From: Pseudomonadota bacterium | GTDB taxonomy: Bacteria; Pseudomonadota; Gammaproteobacteria; Xanthomonadales; Xanthomonadaceae | NCBI GenBank assembly: GCA_023423855.1 | Contig: JAFAEU010000226.1 | Coordinates: 1 to 8,747 of the forward strand | Direction of reading: 5' to 3' | Length of the DNA: 8,747 bases | In this document: positions 1 through 6,762 of the stretch, piece by piece | How positions within the stretch are numbered: position 1 is the first letter of the stretch | Layout of the letters: the number at the start of each line of letters is the position of its first letter | The notes under the pieces: model-generated | Database searches by the model: none | What the model saw: the letters and a program-made list of their open reading frames with translations, nothing else | What the model was told of the DNA's origin: nothing | Made by a program: the position numbers and the translations under genes

Positions 1-20
1 CCCTCCCCCTCTTCCAGGCT

Positions 21-40
21 GTTCCCGCGAATGCGGGAAC
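21..40. repeat. REP-like short hairpin
   Basis: The perfect 8-bp arms GTTCCCGC (21-28) and GCGGGAAC (33-40) enclose the 4-base loop GAAT. Small hairpins with a CCCGCGAANGCGGG core are common dispersed intergenic elements in Xanthomonad genomes. No T-run follows, so it is a poor intrinsic terminator on the + strand, although it could lie at the 3' end of a gene left of the window. The assignment rests on the pattern alone. Confidence 0.5.
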
Positions 41-73
41 GCCCCGGAAGACGCCTGTCATTCCGGAAAAAAT

Positions 74-162
74 CTGTCATTTCGACCGCAGGGAGAAATC
101 TTCCTTCCCCGTGCGCTCGCGTGCGCCGGAGACAGGATTTCTCCCTGCCGTCGAAATGACAG
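74..162. repeat. Long inverted repeat, dispersed intergenic element with paired arms
   Basis: The two 27-base arms at 74-100 and 136-162 are reverse complements at 26 of 27 positions; the one difference is the C at 87, opposite a position that reads G on the mirrored arm. A 35-base spacer (101-135) separates them. Each arm begins CTGTCATTTCGAC when read inward from its outer end. The transcript would fold into a very stable stem-loop. The same arm type occurs again, singly, at 2084-2113 with 21 of 27 matching bases. No coding sequence is likely here: frames through such elements give the well-known spurious peptides. It ends about 74 bp before the GH9 start, so it either lies in that gene's leader or insulates it from the upstream gene. 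Confidence 0.8.
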
Positions 163-235
163 GGGGGGGTTGTCAATGACAGGTCTTTCTGTCCATGCGC
201 TTGCCTGTAGCGCCGGTAGCGGCGAGCATCGAGGC

Positions 236-2014
236 ATGGCCAAGACACCCTCCCGTCTCCCGATCCGCCCGTTGGCGCTGGCCGCGCTGCTGTCCCTGGC
301 GGGGCAGGGCATCTCCGGCGATGCCCCGGCCGGTGAAAGCGCCGCGCCCGCCATCCGCCTCAACCAGCTCGGCTTCGCGCCCGCCGCGAACAAGCTGGCG
401 ATCGTGGAAACCGCCACTACCACCGGCCGCTTCGAGGTGGTGCGCGAGGGAGACGGCGAGGTGGTGCTGGAAGGTGAGCTGTCGAAGCCGGCGGAATGGG
501 CGCCGGCCGGGCGCAGCGCGGCGGTCGCCGACCTCGGCGCGCTGGTCGCGCCGGGCCGCTACCGCGTCCGCGTGGAGGGGCTGCCGCCGTCCAATCCGTT
601 CCCGGTCGCGCCGCAGGCCTATGCCGGCCTCGCCGATGCGGCGCTCAAGGCGTTCTACTTCAACCGCGCCGGCATCGCGCTCGAGGCCGCGCATGCGGGG
701 GCCCATGCGCGCGCCGCCGGGCATCCGGATACGGAGGTGGAGATCCACCCGTCCGCCGCCTCGGCGGACCGTCCTGCGGGAAGCGTGATTTCCGCGCCCC
801 GCGGCTGGTACGACGCGGGCGACTACAACAAGTACGTGGTCAATTCCGGGATCACGATGTACACGCTGCTGGCGGCGTGGGAGGACTTCCCGGCGTTCTT
901 CCGCGGCCGCGACGTCGGCATTCCGGAAAGCGGCGACGCCGTGCCCGACCTGCTCGACGAGTCCTGGTGGAACCTGCGCTGGATGCTGGAGATGCAGGAT
1001 CCCGGCGACGGCGGCGTCTACCACAAGCTCACCAACCTGCGCTTCGACGGCATGGTGATGCCGGACGTGGCGCGCGATCGGCGCTACGTGGTGCAGAAGG
1101 GCACCGCCGCGGCGCTGGATTTCGCGGCGGTGATGGCGATGGCGTCGCGCGTGTACGCGCCGTTCGAGGCGCAGTTCCCGGGCGTGCCGGCGCGGATGCA
1201 CGTCGCGGCCGAACGCGCGTGGGACTGGGCGCAGGCGCATCCGGACGTGCCCTATCGGCAGCCGGACGACGTGCACACCGGCGGCTATGGCGACGCGGCG
1301 TTCGACGACGAGTTCGCGTGGGCCGCCGCCGAGCTGTACCTGCTCACCGGCGAGGCCGGATACCTGCGCGCGTTCGAGCGCCATGCGCAGGCGCCCGGGA
1401 TGCCGTACTGGGCGGGCGTCGGCAGCCTCGGCTGGATGTCGCTGGCGCGGCATCGCGACCGCCTGCCCGACGACGCGGCGCGGGCGCGCGTCGTCGGGGG
1501 AATCGAAGCGCTGGCCGCGTCGCTGGCGGCGCGCGAACGCGACTCGGCGTGGCGGGTGGCGATGCAGGCGGAGGATTTCGTCTGGGGCAGCAGCGCGCAG
1601 GCGCTCAACCAGGCCATGGTGCTGCTGCAGGGCTATCGCCTGTCGGCGCGGCGCGAATACCTCGACGCGGCGCAGTCTCAGCTCGACTACGTGCTCGGCC
1701 GCAATCCGCTGGGCGTGTCCTTTGTGACCGGCCAGGGGCTGCGCACGCCGATGCACGTGCACCACCGGCCGTCGGAGGCGGACGGCATCGCCGAGCCGGT
1801 GCCGGGCTGGCTGTCGGGTGGCCCCAATCCGCAGCAGCAGGATGCGGGCGACTGCCCGGTCCCGTATGCGTCCGCGCTGCCGGCGCTGTCGTGGCTGGAC
1901 CACGGCTGCAGCTATGCGAGCAACGAGGTCGCGATCAACTGGAATGCGCCGCTGGTCTACGTGGCGGCGGGGGTCGAGGTGCTGACGCCTGCCGAAGACG
2001 CGGCTTCACATTGA
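236..2014 (+). CDS. Secreted glycoside hydrolase family 9 enzyme (cellulase/beta-glucanase type)
   Basis: This 592-residue enzyme should hydrolyse beta-linked glucans by inversion, most likely cellulose or a related beta-glucan, outside the cytoplasm. Residues 1 to about 28 form a Sec signal (basic MAKTPSRLPIRP, then an Ala/Leu core). Residues about 38-125 look like the N-terminal immunoglobulin-like CelD_N domain (begins IRLNQLGFAP). The (alpha/alpha)6 catalytic domain fills about 130-585. GH9 marks are all present: WYDAGDYNKY with the base pair Asp193/Asp196, DDEFAWAAAELY (357-368), LGRNPLGVSFVTG (487-499), the HHR motif (509-511) and the proton donor Glu564 in SNEVAINWNAPL. Cys540 and Cys558 could form a disulfide. 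The start at 236 gives a clean signal peptide and has GAG (224-226) nine bases upstream; ATG 176 in the same frame is a weaker option. No carbohydrate-binding module is seen. Some GH9 members act on glucosamine oligomers, so substrate is not settled. Confidence 0.92.
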   Translation: MAKTPSRLPIRPLALAALLSLAGQGISGDAPAGESAAPAIRLNQLGFAPAANKLAIVETATTTGRFEVVREGDGEVVLEGELSKPAEWAPAGRSAAVADLGALVAPGRYRVRVEGLPPSNPFPVAPQAYAGLADAALKAFYFNRAGIALEAAHAGAHARAAGHPDTEVEIHPSAASADRPAGSVISAPRGWYDAGDYNKYVVNSGITMYTLLAAWEDFPAFFRGRDVGIPESGDAVPDLLDESWWNLRWMLEMQDPGDGGVYHKLTNLRFDGMVMPDVARDRRYVVQKGTAAALDFAAVMAMASRVYAPFEAQFPGVPARMHVAAERAWDWAQAHPDVPYRQPDDVHTGGYGDAAFDDEFAWAAAELYLLTGEAGYLRAFERHAQAPGMPYWAGVGSLGWMSLARHRDRLPDDAARARVVGGIEALAASLAARERDSAWRVAMQAEDFVWGSSAQALNQAMVLLQGYRLSARREYLDAAQSQLDYVLGRNPLGVSFVTGQGLRTPMHVHHRPSEADGIAEPVPGWLSGGPNPQQQDAGDCPVPYASALPALSWLDHGCSYASNEVAINWNAPLVYVAAGVEVLTPAEDAASH

Positions 2015-2083
2015 AGGTGGCCAACGGCAGATGCCATCCGGGGCGCGGCATCGGCCTGTTGTCCTGGCCGGGGAGCGGTGAGG

Positions 2084-2113
2084 CAGATCCCTCGCTGCGC
2101 TCGGGATGACAGG
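2084..2113 (-). repeat. Solo arm of the intergenic repeat family
   Basis: Read on the minus strand from 2110 leftward this is CTGTCATCCCGAG followed by CGCAGCGAGGGATC, matching the arms of the 74-162 element at 21 of 27 positions and with the same CTGTCAT end. Its translation gives the peptide CHPERSEGS, a familiar spurious product of dispersed repeats in proteobacterial genomes. I see no matching second arm within 60 bp on either side. It lies in the convergent gap between the GH9 gene and upp. Confidence 0.65.
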
Positions 2114-2152
2114 AGAGAAGCGGAGGGCATCGTGCCCGGGGTGGCAGGAGGT

Positions 2153-2168
2153 CGCTGCGCGCGCAGCG
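2153..2168 (-). terminator. GC palindrome directly after upp, possible terminator hairpin
   Basis: CGCTGCGCGCGCAGCG is a perfect 16-base palindrome, able to form a 6-bp stem with a GCGC loop. It begins one base beyond the upp stop codon (2170-2172). No U-run follows on the minus strand, so it is not a classical intrinsic terminator; it may aid Rho-dependent ending or protect the 3' end. The rest of the 2015-2169 convergent gap holds the solo repeat arm and a weak 6-bp stem (2030-2035 with 2047-2052). Confidence 0.35.
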
Positions 2169-2169
2169 G

Positions 2170-2802
2170 TCAGCCCACGCGCGTGCCGAAGATGCGGTCA
2201 CCGGCGTCGCCGAGGCCGGGCAGAATGTACCCCTTTTCGTTGAGCCGCTCGTCGATCGCGGCGGTGTAGACCTCGACCTCGGGATGCGCCGCCTCGAGCG
2301 CGCGCAGGCCTTCCGGCGCGGCGACCAGGAAGATGCCCTTGATCCGCCGCGCGCCGGCGCGCTTGAGCATGTCGATGGTGGCGATGAGGGTGCCGCCGGT
2401 GGCCAGCATCGGGTCGAGGATCAGTGCGTCGCGTTCGTCGAGGCGGCCGGTGAGGCGTTCGAAGTAGGTCGCCGGCTGCAACGTCTCCTCGTCGCGCTGC
2501 AGGCCGACCACGCTCACCTTCGCCGCCGGGATCAGCGCCAGCACGCCCGGCAGCATGCCCAGGCCCGCGCGCAGGATCGGCACCAGGGTGATCTTGGCGC
2601 CGGCGATGCGCCGCACCGGCACCTCGCCGGCCCAGCCGGGCATCGTCGCCGCTTCGGTCTCGAGGTCGGCGGTGGCTTCATAGGCGAGCAGGGTGCCCAG
2701 TTCGGTCACCAGTTCGCGGAAACCCTTGGTGCTGAGCGAGGCGTCGCGCAGCAGGCCGATCTTGTGCTGGACCAGGGGATGGCGGACTTCGATCGTTTTC
2801 AT
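2170..2802 (-). CDS. upp: Uracil phosphoribosyltransferase
   Basis: This cytoplasmic enzyme joins uracil to PRPP to give UMP and pyrophosphate (pyrimidine salvage). The 210 residues are close to the 208 of the E. coli protein, and the N-terminus ([19 protein letters not shown]) aligns directly with it, which fixes the start at 2802 although the Shine-Dalgarno is poor. The family marks are clear: the PRPP loop [12 protein letters not shown] (127-138), [10 protein letters not shown] (74-83), and the C-terminal uracil-binding segment [15 protein letters not shown] (192-206). The frame stays open far upstream, into the coding strand of the divergent receptor gene, but that part is antisense shadow. 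It is transcribed away from the phosphorus cluster and convergent with the GH9 gene. No partner such as uraA is in view. Confidence 0.97.
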   Translation of the reverse strand: MKTIEVRHPLVQHKIGLLRDASLSTKGFRELVTELGTLLAYEATADLETEAATMPGWAGEVPVRRIAGAKITLVPILRAGLGMLPGVLALIPAAKVSVVGLQRDEETLQPATYFERLTGRLDERDALILDPMLATGGTLIATIDMLKRAGARRIKGIFLVAAPEGLRALEAAHPEVEVYTAAIDERLNEKGYILPGLGDAGDRIFGTRVG

Positions 2803-2891
2803 GTGGCTGTCATGCGGGAATGGCATCCGCATCGAGTGTGACGCAAATGCGACAGGCGCGGAAGCCGCGAGGATCGTTGCGCCCGGCGCGG

Positions 2892-2925
2892 CTGTCATCG
2901 TGCTGAAACCGGACGGACATACCTT
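2892..2925 (+). promoter_or_regulatory. Candidate PhoB box and -10 in front of the TonB-dependent receptor gene
   Basis: CTGTCATcgtgCTGAAAC (2892-2909) resembles the PhoB box consensus of two CTGTCA-type half-sites 11 bases apart. The first half matches 7 of 7 and the second 5 of 7 (CTGAAAC against CTGTCAY). The 4-base linker is not AT-rich as it is in E. coli. Ten bases later comes TACCTT (2920-2925), which keeps the first two and last positions of TATAAT at the box-to-minus-10 distance seen in E. coli phoA. This would put transcription start near 2932, about 28 bases before the start codon. This is a visual match only, in a GC-rich genome where one good half-site could arise by chance. Confidence 0.4.
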
Positions 2926-2959
2926 GCGCACCCGGTATTCACGCCTTCGGAACGCTCCC

Positions 2960-5515
2960 ATGTCGCGCCGCCATCCGCTCCACTTCGCCATCGCGCTCGC
3001 GCTGGCGTCGCCCTTCCCCGTCGCCTTCGCGCAGGACGCGCGGCATGACTCCCCGGGCACGGATGCCGTCGAACTCGACGCCGTCGTCGTGCGCGCGCAG
3101 TACGAATCACAGCTGCGCGCGATCGACGCCAAGCGCGCCAGCGATGCGATCCAGGACAGCGTCGCCTCCGACTCGATGGGCCAGTACCCCGACAAGAACA
3201 TCGGCGAATCGCTCTCGCGCCTGCCGGGCATCAGCGTCACCCGGGACCAGGGCGAAGGTCGCTTCGTGGTGGTGCGCGGACTGGACGCCGGACTGAACAG
3301 CGTCAGCATCGATGGCGTGGCCGCGGGCACGCCGGAGGATTCCGTGCGCGCGGCGCCGCTGGACGTGATCCCCACGGATTCGACCGAACGCCTGACCGTG
3401 GTCAAGTCGCCCACGCCGGACATGCCCGGCGATTCGATCGGCGGCACTATCCTGGTCGAATCGGCCTCGGCGTTCGATCGCGACGGGCGCAGCATCCGCG
3501 CCAAGGTCGAGGCCAGCCACCAGAACCTCAGCGGCAAGACCAGCCCGAAGGCGTCGTTCAACTACAGCGACATCCTCGCGAATGGCACGTTCGGCATCGC
3601 CTTCGGCCTCAGCCACCAGGACCGGGATTACGAGTCGGACAACATCGAGGTCGAGTACGACAAGGACGACGAGGTGCTGGACGGCGCGCTGCATCCGATC
3701 GAGGTGCAACAGCGAAAGTACTCGATCAACCGCGAGCGCACCGGCCTCAACCTCAATCTCGACTGGCGGCCGGACGCGGGAAGCCGCTACTACCTGCGGA
3801 CGCTGTTCACCGATTTCACCGATGCGGAGACGCGGCAGAACAGCATCATCCCGATCGGGGAGGGCGACATCACGTCGAATGCCGACGGCACTTATGTCGT
3901 GGACGGCATCGACCCTTCCGATTTCAGCCGGCGCGTGCGCTGGCGCACCAAGGAGGAGGAAACCTTCACCGTCAGCGCCGGCGGCGAGAACCGCTTCGGC
4001 AACGCCGTCGTCGACTACAAGCTCGGCTACACGCAGATGCGCGAGAGGGTGCTCGACGAAGTCGAGGCGCGCTTCGAGTACGCCGGCGAGGGCGATGTAT
4101 CGATCCTGGTCGACGGCTCGGGTCCGATTCCCCGCTACACGATCACCGACGACCCGATCGGAGGCTGGCTGCGCAACGGGAACTACGAGTTCAACCGTTT
4201 CGTGGTCGCGCCGACCCGGGTCGACGACGACGAGGTCAGCGCGCAGGTCAATTTCCGGTTCAATGGCGACAAGGTGGCCTGGAAGACGGGCCTGCTCGGT
4301 CGCTGGCGCGACCGCGGCGTCGATATCGACGAAGCGGAACTGCGAGTGGGCCCGGACATCGACCTTGGCCAATGGACCAGCGCGTCGCCGGGGTACAGGC
4401 ACGGTGACATGGGCGACGGCATCAGCGCCGGCGCGATGAACGACTACCTGCGCGGGAACCTGGGACGGTACTCGGCACGCCCGCAGGACGAGGCGGCCAA
4501 TACCGAGATCTCGCTGATCGAGGACTACGTGGCCAGCGAAGACATCCTGGCCGGCTACCTCATGGCGACGATGGATTTCGGAAACCTGCGCGTGATCGCC
4601 GGTGCGCGCGTCGAACGCACGGAGTTCGAGGCGACCGGGAACGTGGTGGACCTCGAGGACGAGGAGACCATCGGCTCAATCACCACGCGAAACGTGTCCA
4701 GCAGCTACACCAACGTGCTGCCGGGCTTGCACCTGCGCTACGATACCGACAGCGACTGGGTGTTCCGCGGCGCCTATACCAAGACGATCGCGCGCCCTTC
4801 CTTCGGCGATATCTCGCCGCGCACGCGCATCAACCGCGACGAAGAGGAAGTCGAGCTCGGCAATCCGGAACTCGATCCCTACGCATCGACCAATCTCGAT
4901 TTCTCCGCCGAACGCTACATCGGCGAATCCGGCATTTTCTCCGTCGGCGTCTTCCACAAGGACATCCAGGGCTACATCGCCGAAACGAACACCAGGAACC
5001 ACCCGGACTTCGATGGTTTCCGCGTGACGATGCCGGTCAACGGCGACGAGGCCAGCGTGCTTGGCGTCGAATTGAACTGGCAACAGCACTTCGAGAACGG
5101 CTTCCTGTTCGGGCTCAGCGCGACATGGCTTGACACCGAGTTCGCCCTGCCTGCCGGTACGGACCTGGGAGACCGGGCCGGCGAGAAGTTCAGCCTGCCG
5201 CGTTCGTCGGAGCATCTGTACAGCGTGCATGTCGGCTACGAGAAGCATGGCATCAGTACGCGACTGGCCGCGGTGTACCGCAGCGAGTACCTGGACGAGA
5301 TCGGCGACGACGCGGACTACGACCTCTGGGTGGCGTCGAACACGCAGCTCGATTTCACGCTCGACTACAAGGTCAACGGTGCGTGGAGCCTGTATTTCGA
5401 GGCTTCGAACCTGCTCGACGAGCCGCTGGAGCTGTACCAGGGGTCGCCGGCCAATACCCTGCAGAACGAGCTGTATGGCAGGACCTACACCGCGGGCGTC
5501 AAGCTGAGTTTCTGA
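2960..5515 (+). CDS. TonB-dependent outer-membrane receptor, Xanthomonas/Caulobacter type
   Basis: This 851-residue outer-membrane transporter should take up a bound substrate using energy from TonB-ExbB-ExbD. Residues 1-24 form a signal peptide ending VAFA before Gln25. ELDAVVV (38-44) is a likely TonB box. The plug domain spans about 60-170, with the typical text [20 protein letters not shown] (74-93), [16 protein letters not shown] (104-119) and [17 protein letters not shown] (147-163). The remainder is the beta-barrel, ending [14 protein letters not shown] with the C-terminal Phe needed for barrel assembly. No STN signalling domain is seen, so control by an anti-sigma factor is unlikely. 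The start at 2960 is chosen for its signal peptide; the frame runs open upstream over upp without meaning. Family members carry siderophores, glycans and other ligands. The downstream phosphatases suggest an organophosphate such as phytate or an inositol phosphate, by inference only. Confidence 0.93.
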   Translation: MSRRHPLHFAIALALASPFPVAFAQDARHDSPGTDAVELDAVVVRAQYESQLRAIDAKRASDAIQDSVASDSMGQYPDKNIGESLSRLPGISVTRDQGEGRFVVVRGLDAGLNSVSIDGVAAGTPEDSVRAAPLDVIPTDSTERLTVVKSPTPDMPGDSIGGTILVESASAFDRDGRSIRAKVEASHQNLSGKTSPKASFNYSDILANGTFGIAFGLSHQDRDYESDNIEVEYDKDDEVLDGALHPIEVQQRKYSINRERTGLNLNLDWRPDAGSRYYLRTLFTDFTDAETRQNSIIPIGEGDITSNADGTYVVDGIDPSDFSRRVRWRTKEEETFTVSAGGENRFGNAVVDYKLGYTQMRERVLDEVEARFEYAGEGDVSILVDGSGPIPRYTITDDPIGGWLRNGNYEFNRFVVAPTRVDDDEVSAQVNFRFNGDKVAWKTGLLGRWRDRGVDIDEAELRVGPDIDLGQWTSASPGYRHGDMGDGISAGAMNDYLRGNLGRYSARPQDEAANTEISLIEDYVASEDILAGYLMATMDFGNLRVIAGARVERTEFEATGNVVDLEDEETIGSITTRNVSSSYTNVLPGLHLRYDTDSDWVFRGAYTKTIARPSFGDISPRTRINRDEEEVELGNPELDPYASTNLDFSAERYIGESGIFSVGVFHKDIQGYIAETNTRNHPDFDGFRVTMPVNGDEASVLGVELNWQQHFENGFLFGLSATWLDTEFALPAGTDLGDRAGEKFSLPRSSEHLYSVHVGYEKHGISTRLAAVYRSEYLDEIGDDADYDLWVASNTQLDFTLDYKVNGAWSLYFEASNLLDEPLELYQGSPANTLQNELYGRTYTAGVKLSF

Positions 5516-5529
5516 CCCGGCTTGAGCAG

Positions 5530-5556
5530 TCCCGCTGACGGGTGACGTCAGCGGGA
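5530..5556 (+). terminator. Intercistronic stem-loop after the receptor gene
   Basis: A perfect 11-bp stem (TCCCGCTGACG at 5530-5540 with CGTCAGCGGGA at 5546-5556) encloses the 5-base loop GGTGA, starting 14 bases after the receptor stop. No T-run follows (TGTCAGTGCC), so full intrinsic termination is doubtful. It may act as a partial terminator or as a 3' stabilising hairpin that lets receptor and enzyme genes be expressed at different levels. Confidence 0.5.
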
Positions 5557-5588
5557 TGTCAGTGCCCGGCACCTATCGTCCCGTCCAT

Positions 5589-5604
5589 CCCGGCGATCGC
5601 CGGG
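5589..5604. promoter_or_regulatory. Perfect 16-bp palindrome upstream of the propeller gene
   Basis: CCCGGCGATCGCCGGG is fully self-complementary and ends 23 bases before the start codon at 5628, with the ribosome binding site between them. It could be an operator, an RNA hairpin in the leader, or a small REP-like unit. Nothing in the sequence decides between these. Together with the 5530-5556 stem-loop it makes up most of the 112-bp gap; I see no clear promoter there. Confidence 0.35.
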
Positions 5605-5613
5605 CAAGACCAC

Positions 5614-5620
5614 GGGAGAG
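5614..5620 (+). promoter_or_regulatory. Ribosome binding site of the propeller lipoprotein gene
   Basis: GGGAGAG lies seven bases before ATG 5628. It fixes this start over the in-frame ATG at 5556, which overlaps the end of the upstream stem-loop and would put 24 non-signal residues in front of the lipoprotein signal. Confidence 0.7.
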
Positions 5621-5627
5621 CATCGAG

Positions 5628-6761
5628 ATGACATCCAGGTTCGCGCGCGCAATGGCGTGCCCGCTATCGTTGTTGGCCGTCGCCCTGGCGGGTTGCGGGG
5701 ACAGGCCCGAGGCGGCGGGGGCCGCGCCGGAAGCCGCGACGGTGGCCGTCGCCGGGACCGGTCGCGACATCCCGGTCGTGGCCGAGGCTTTCCTGACCGC
5801 GATGACGCCGGACGACAACATCGACTCGCCAGCCTCGTGGACCGCGCCCGATGGCACGATCCAGGTCATTGCCACCGCCAAGGCCACCGAGAAGCTGGTG
5901 GTGTACGACGGCACGACCGGGGCAACCCTGCGCACCGTTGGCGGCAAGGGCGCAGGCGAGGGCCAGTTCGAGCGTCCCAACGGCGTGGCCGTGGCCGACG
6001 ACCTGCTGTTCGTGGTCGAACGCGACAACCATCGCGTCCAGGTGCTGGAACTGCCCGGTTTCGAGCACGTGCTGACCTTCGCCGCCAACGACCTGGTCAA
6101 GCCCTATGGCCTGTGGGTCAACAAGTCCGGCGACGGTTACGACGTCTACGTCACCGATGCCTACATGGCCGGCGAGGACGCGCAGGGCGAGGACATCCTG
6201 CCGCCGCTGGCGCAGCTGGACAGGCGCGTGAAGCGCTACGCCGTGGCGCCCGCGGGCGACGGTTACGCGGCCACGCTGGTATCGGCGTTCGGCGATGCCA
6301 GCGAGCAGGGCGCGCTTCGGGTGGTGGAGTCGATCTGGGGCGATCCGGCGAACGATCGCCTGCTGATCGCGGAGGAAGACGAGACCTACGCCAACGAACT
6401 GAAGGTCTACGATCTCGAAGGCCGGTTCACCGGGCAAACCCTGGGCCGCGACGTGTTCAAGGCACAGTCCGAGGGCATCATGCTGAAATCCTGCGCCGAC
6501 GGCAGTGGCTGGTGGATCACCACCGAACAGGGCAAGGGACAGACCGTGTTCCACCTGTTCGATCGCAGCACGCTCGCGCACAGCGGCGCGGTGACGGGCA
6601 GGAGCGTCGCCAACACCGACGGCATCTGGCTGCACGAGGCGGCCTCGGACCGCTTCCCGCAGGGCGTGCTGTACGCGGTGCACGATGACCAGGGCATGGT
6701 CGCGTTCGACTGGCGCGACATCGCCGGCGCGCTGTCGCTGCCCGCCTGCGAGGTGCGCTGA
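5628..6761 (+). CDS. Beta-propeller phytase-like lipoprotein
   Basis: This 377-residue protein has a lipoprotein signal (lipobox LAGC, Cys23) and is probably anchored in the outer membrane. The rest is a beta-propeller resembling the Bacillus-type phytase family, which removes phosphates from calcium-phytate. Matches in order: DDNIDSPASW (62-71) for the family's DDPAIW region; an NHL-like blade, GKGAGEGQFERPNGVAV (106-122) then ERDNHRVQVLEL; IAEEDETYANELKVYD (247-262) for the EED blade; SEGIML (281-286) for the DIEGL motif; NTDGIWL (329-335) for the TDG motif; and FPQGVLYAVHDDQGMVAFDWRDIA (343-366) for the family's closing strand. Some calcium/phosphate ligands appear changed: the second Asp of DDPAIW is Ser67 and the Asp of DIEGL is Gln280. 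It may therefore be a divergent phytase, another phosphoesterase, or a binding protein. Its stop is one base from the next start. Beta-propeller phytases have been reported next to TonB-dependent receptor genes in other proteobacteria, as here. Confidence 0.8.
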   Translation: MTSRFARAMACPLSLLAVALAGCGDRPEAAGAAPEAATVAVAGTGRDIPVVAEAFLTAMTPDDNIDSPASWTAPDGTIQVIATAKATEKLVVYDGTTGATLRTVGGKGAGEGQFERPNGVAVADDLLFVVERDNHRVQVLELPGFEHVLTFAANDLVKPYGLWVNKSGDGYDVYVTDAYMAGEDAQGEDILPPLAQLDRRVKRYAVAPAGDGYAATLVSAFGDASEQGALRVVESIWGDPANDRLLIAEEDETYANELKVYDLEGRFTGQTLGRDVFKAQSEGIMLKSCADGSGWWITTEQGKGQTVFHLFDRSTLAHSGAVTGRSVANTDGIWLHEAASDRFPQGVLYAVHDDQGMVAFDWRDIAGALSLPACEVR

Positions 6762-6762
6762 C

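Noticed and set aside
55..80. Two CTGTCAT half-sites near the left edge as a Pho box
   Set aside because: They are 19 bases apart and not 11, and the second belongs to the arm of the inverted repeat.
58..423. Minus-strand 121-codon frame over the inverted repeat
   Set aside because: Its sequence is the spurious translation of the repeat arms plus antisense of GH9.
173..1903. A 576-codon minus-strand frame opposite GH9
   Set aside because: Same pattern of Arg/Ala-rich shadow translation; the + strand frame has every GH9 motif.
2807..2813. Another CTGTCAT in the upp-receptor gap
   Set aside because: The sequence 11 bases on (GAATGGC) does not resemble a second half-site, and it lies next to the upp start codon.
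2803..2891. Sigma-70 promoter for upp
   Set aside because: A TTGCGT on the minus strand could be a -35, but no acceptable -10 stands at 16-18 bases from it.
2693..2959. In-frame 5' extension of the receptor gene
   Set aside because: It would overlap upp and place 89 unrelated residues before a normal signal peptide that starts at 2960.
2803..3561. Minus-strand frame extending upp by about 250 residues upstream
   Set aside because: It overlaps the signal and plug coding region of the receptor in antisense, and upp homologues begin at MKTIEV; open antisense frames are usual at this GC content.
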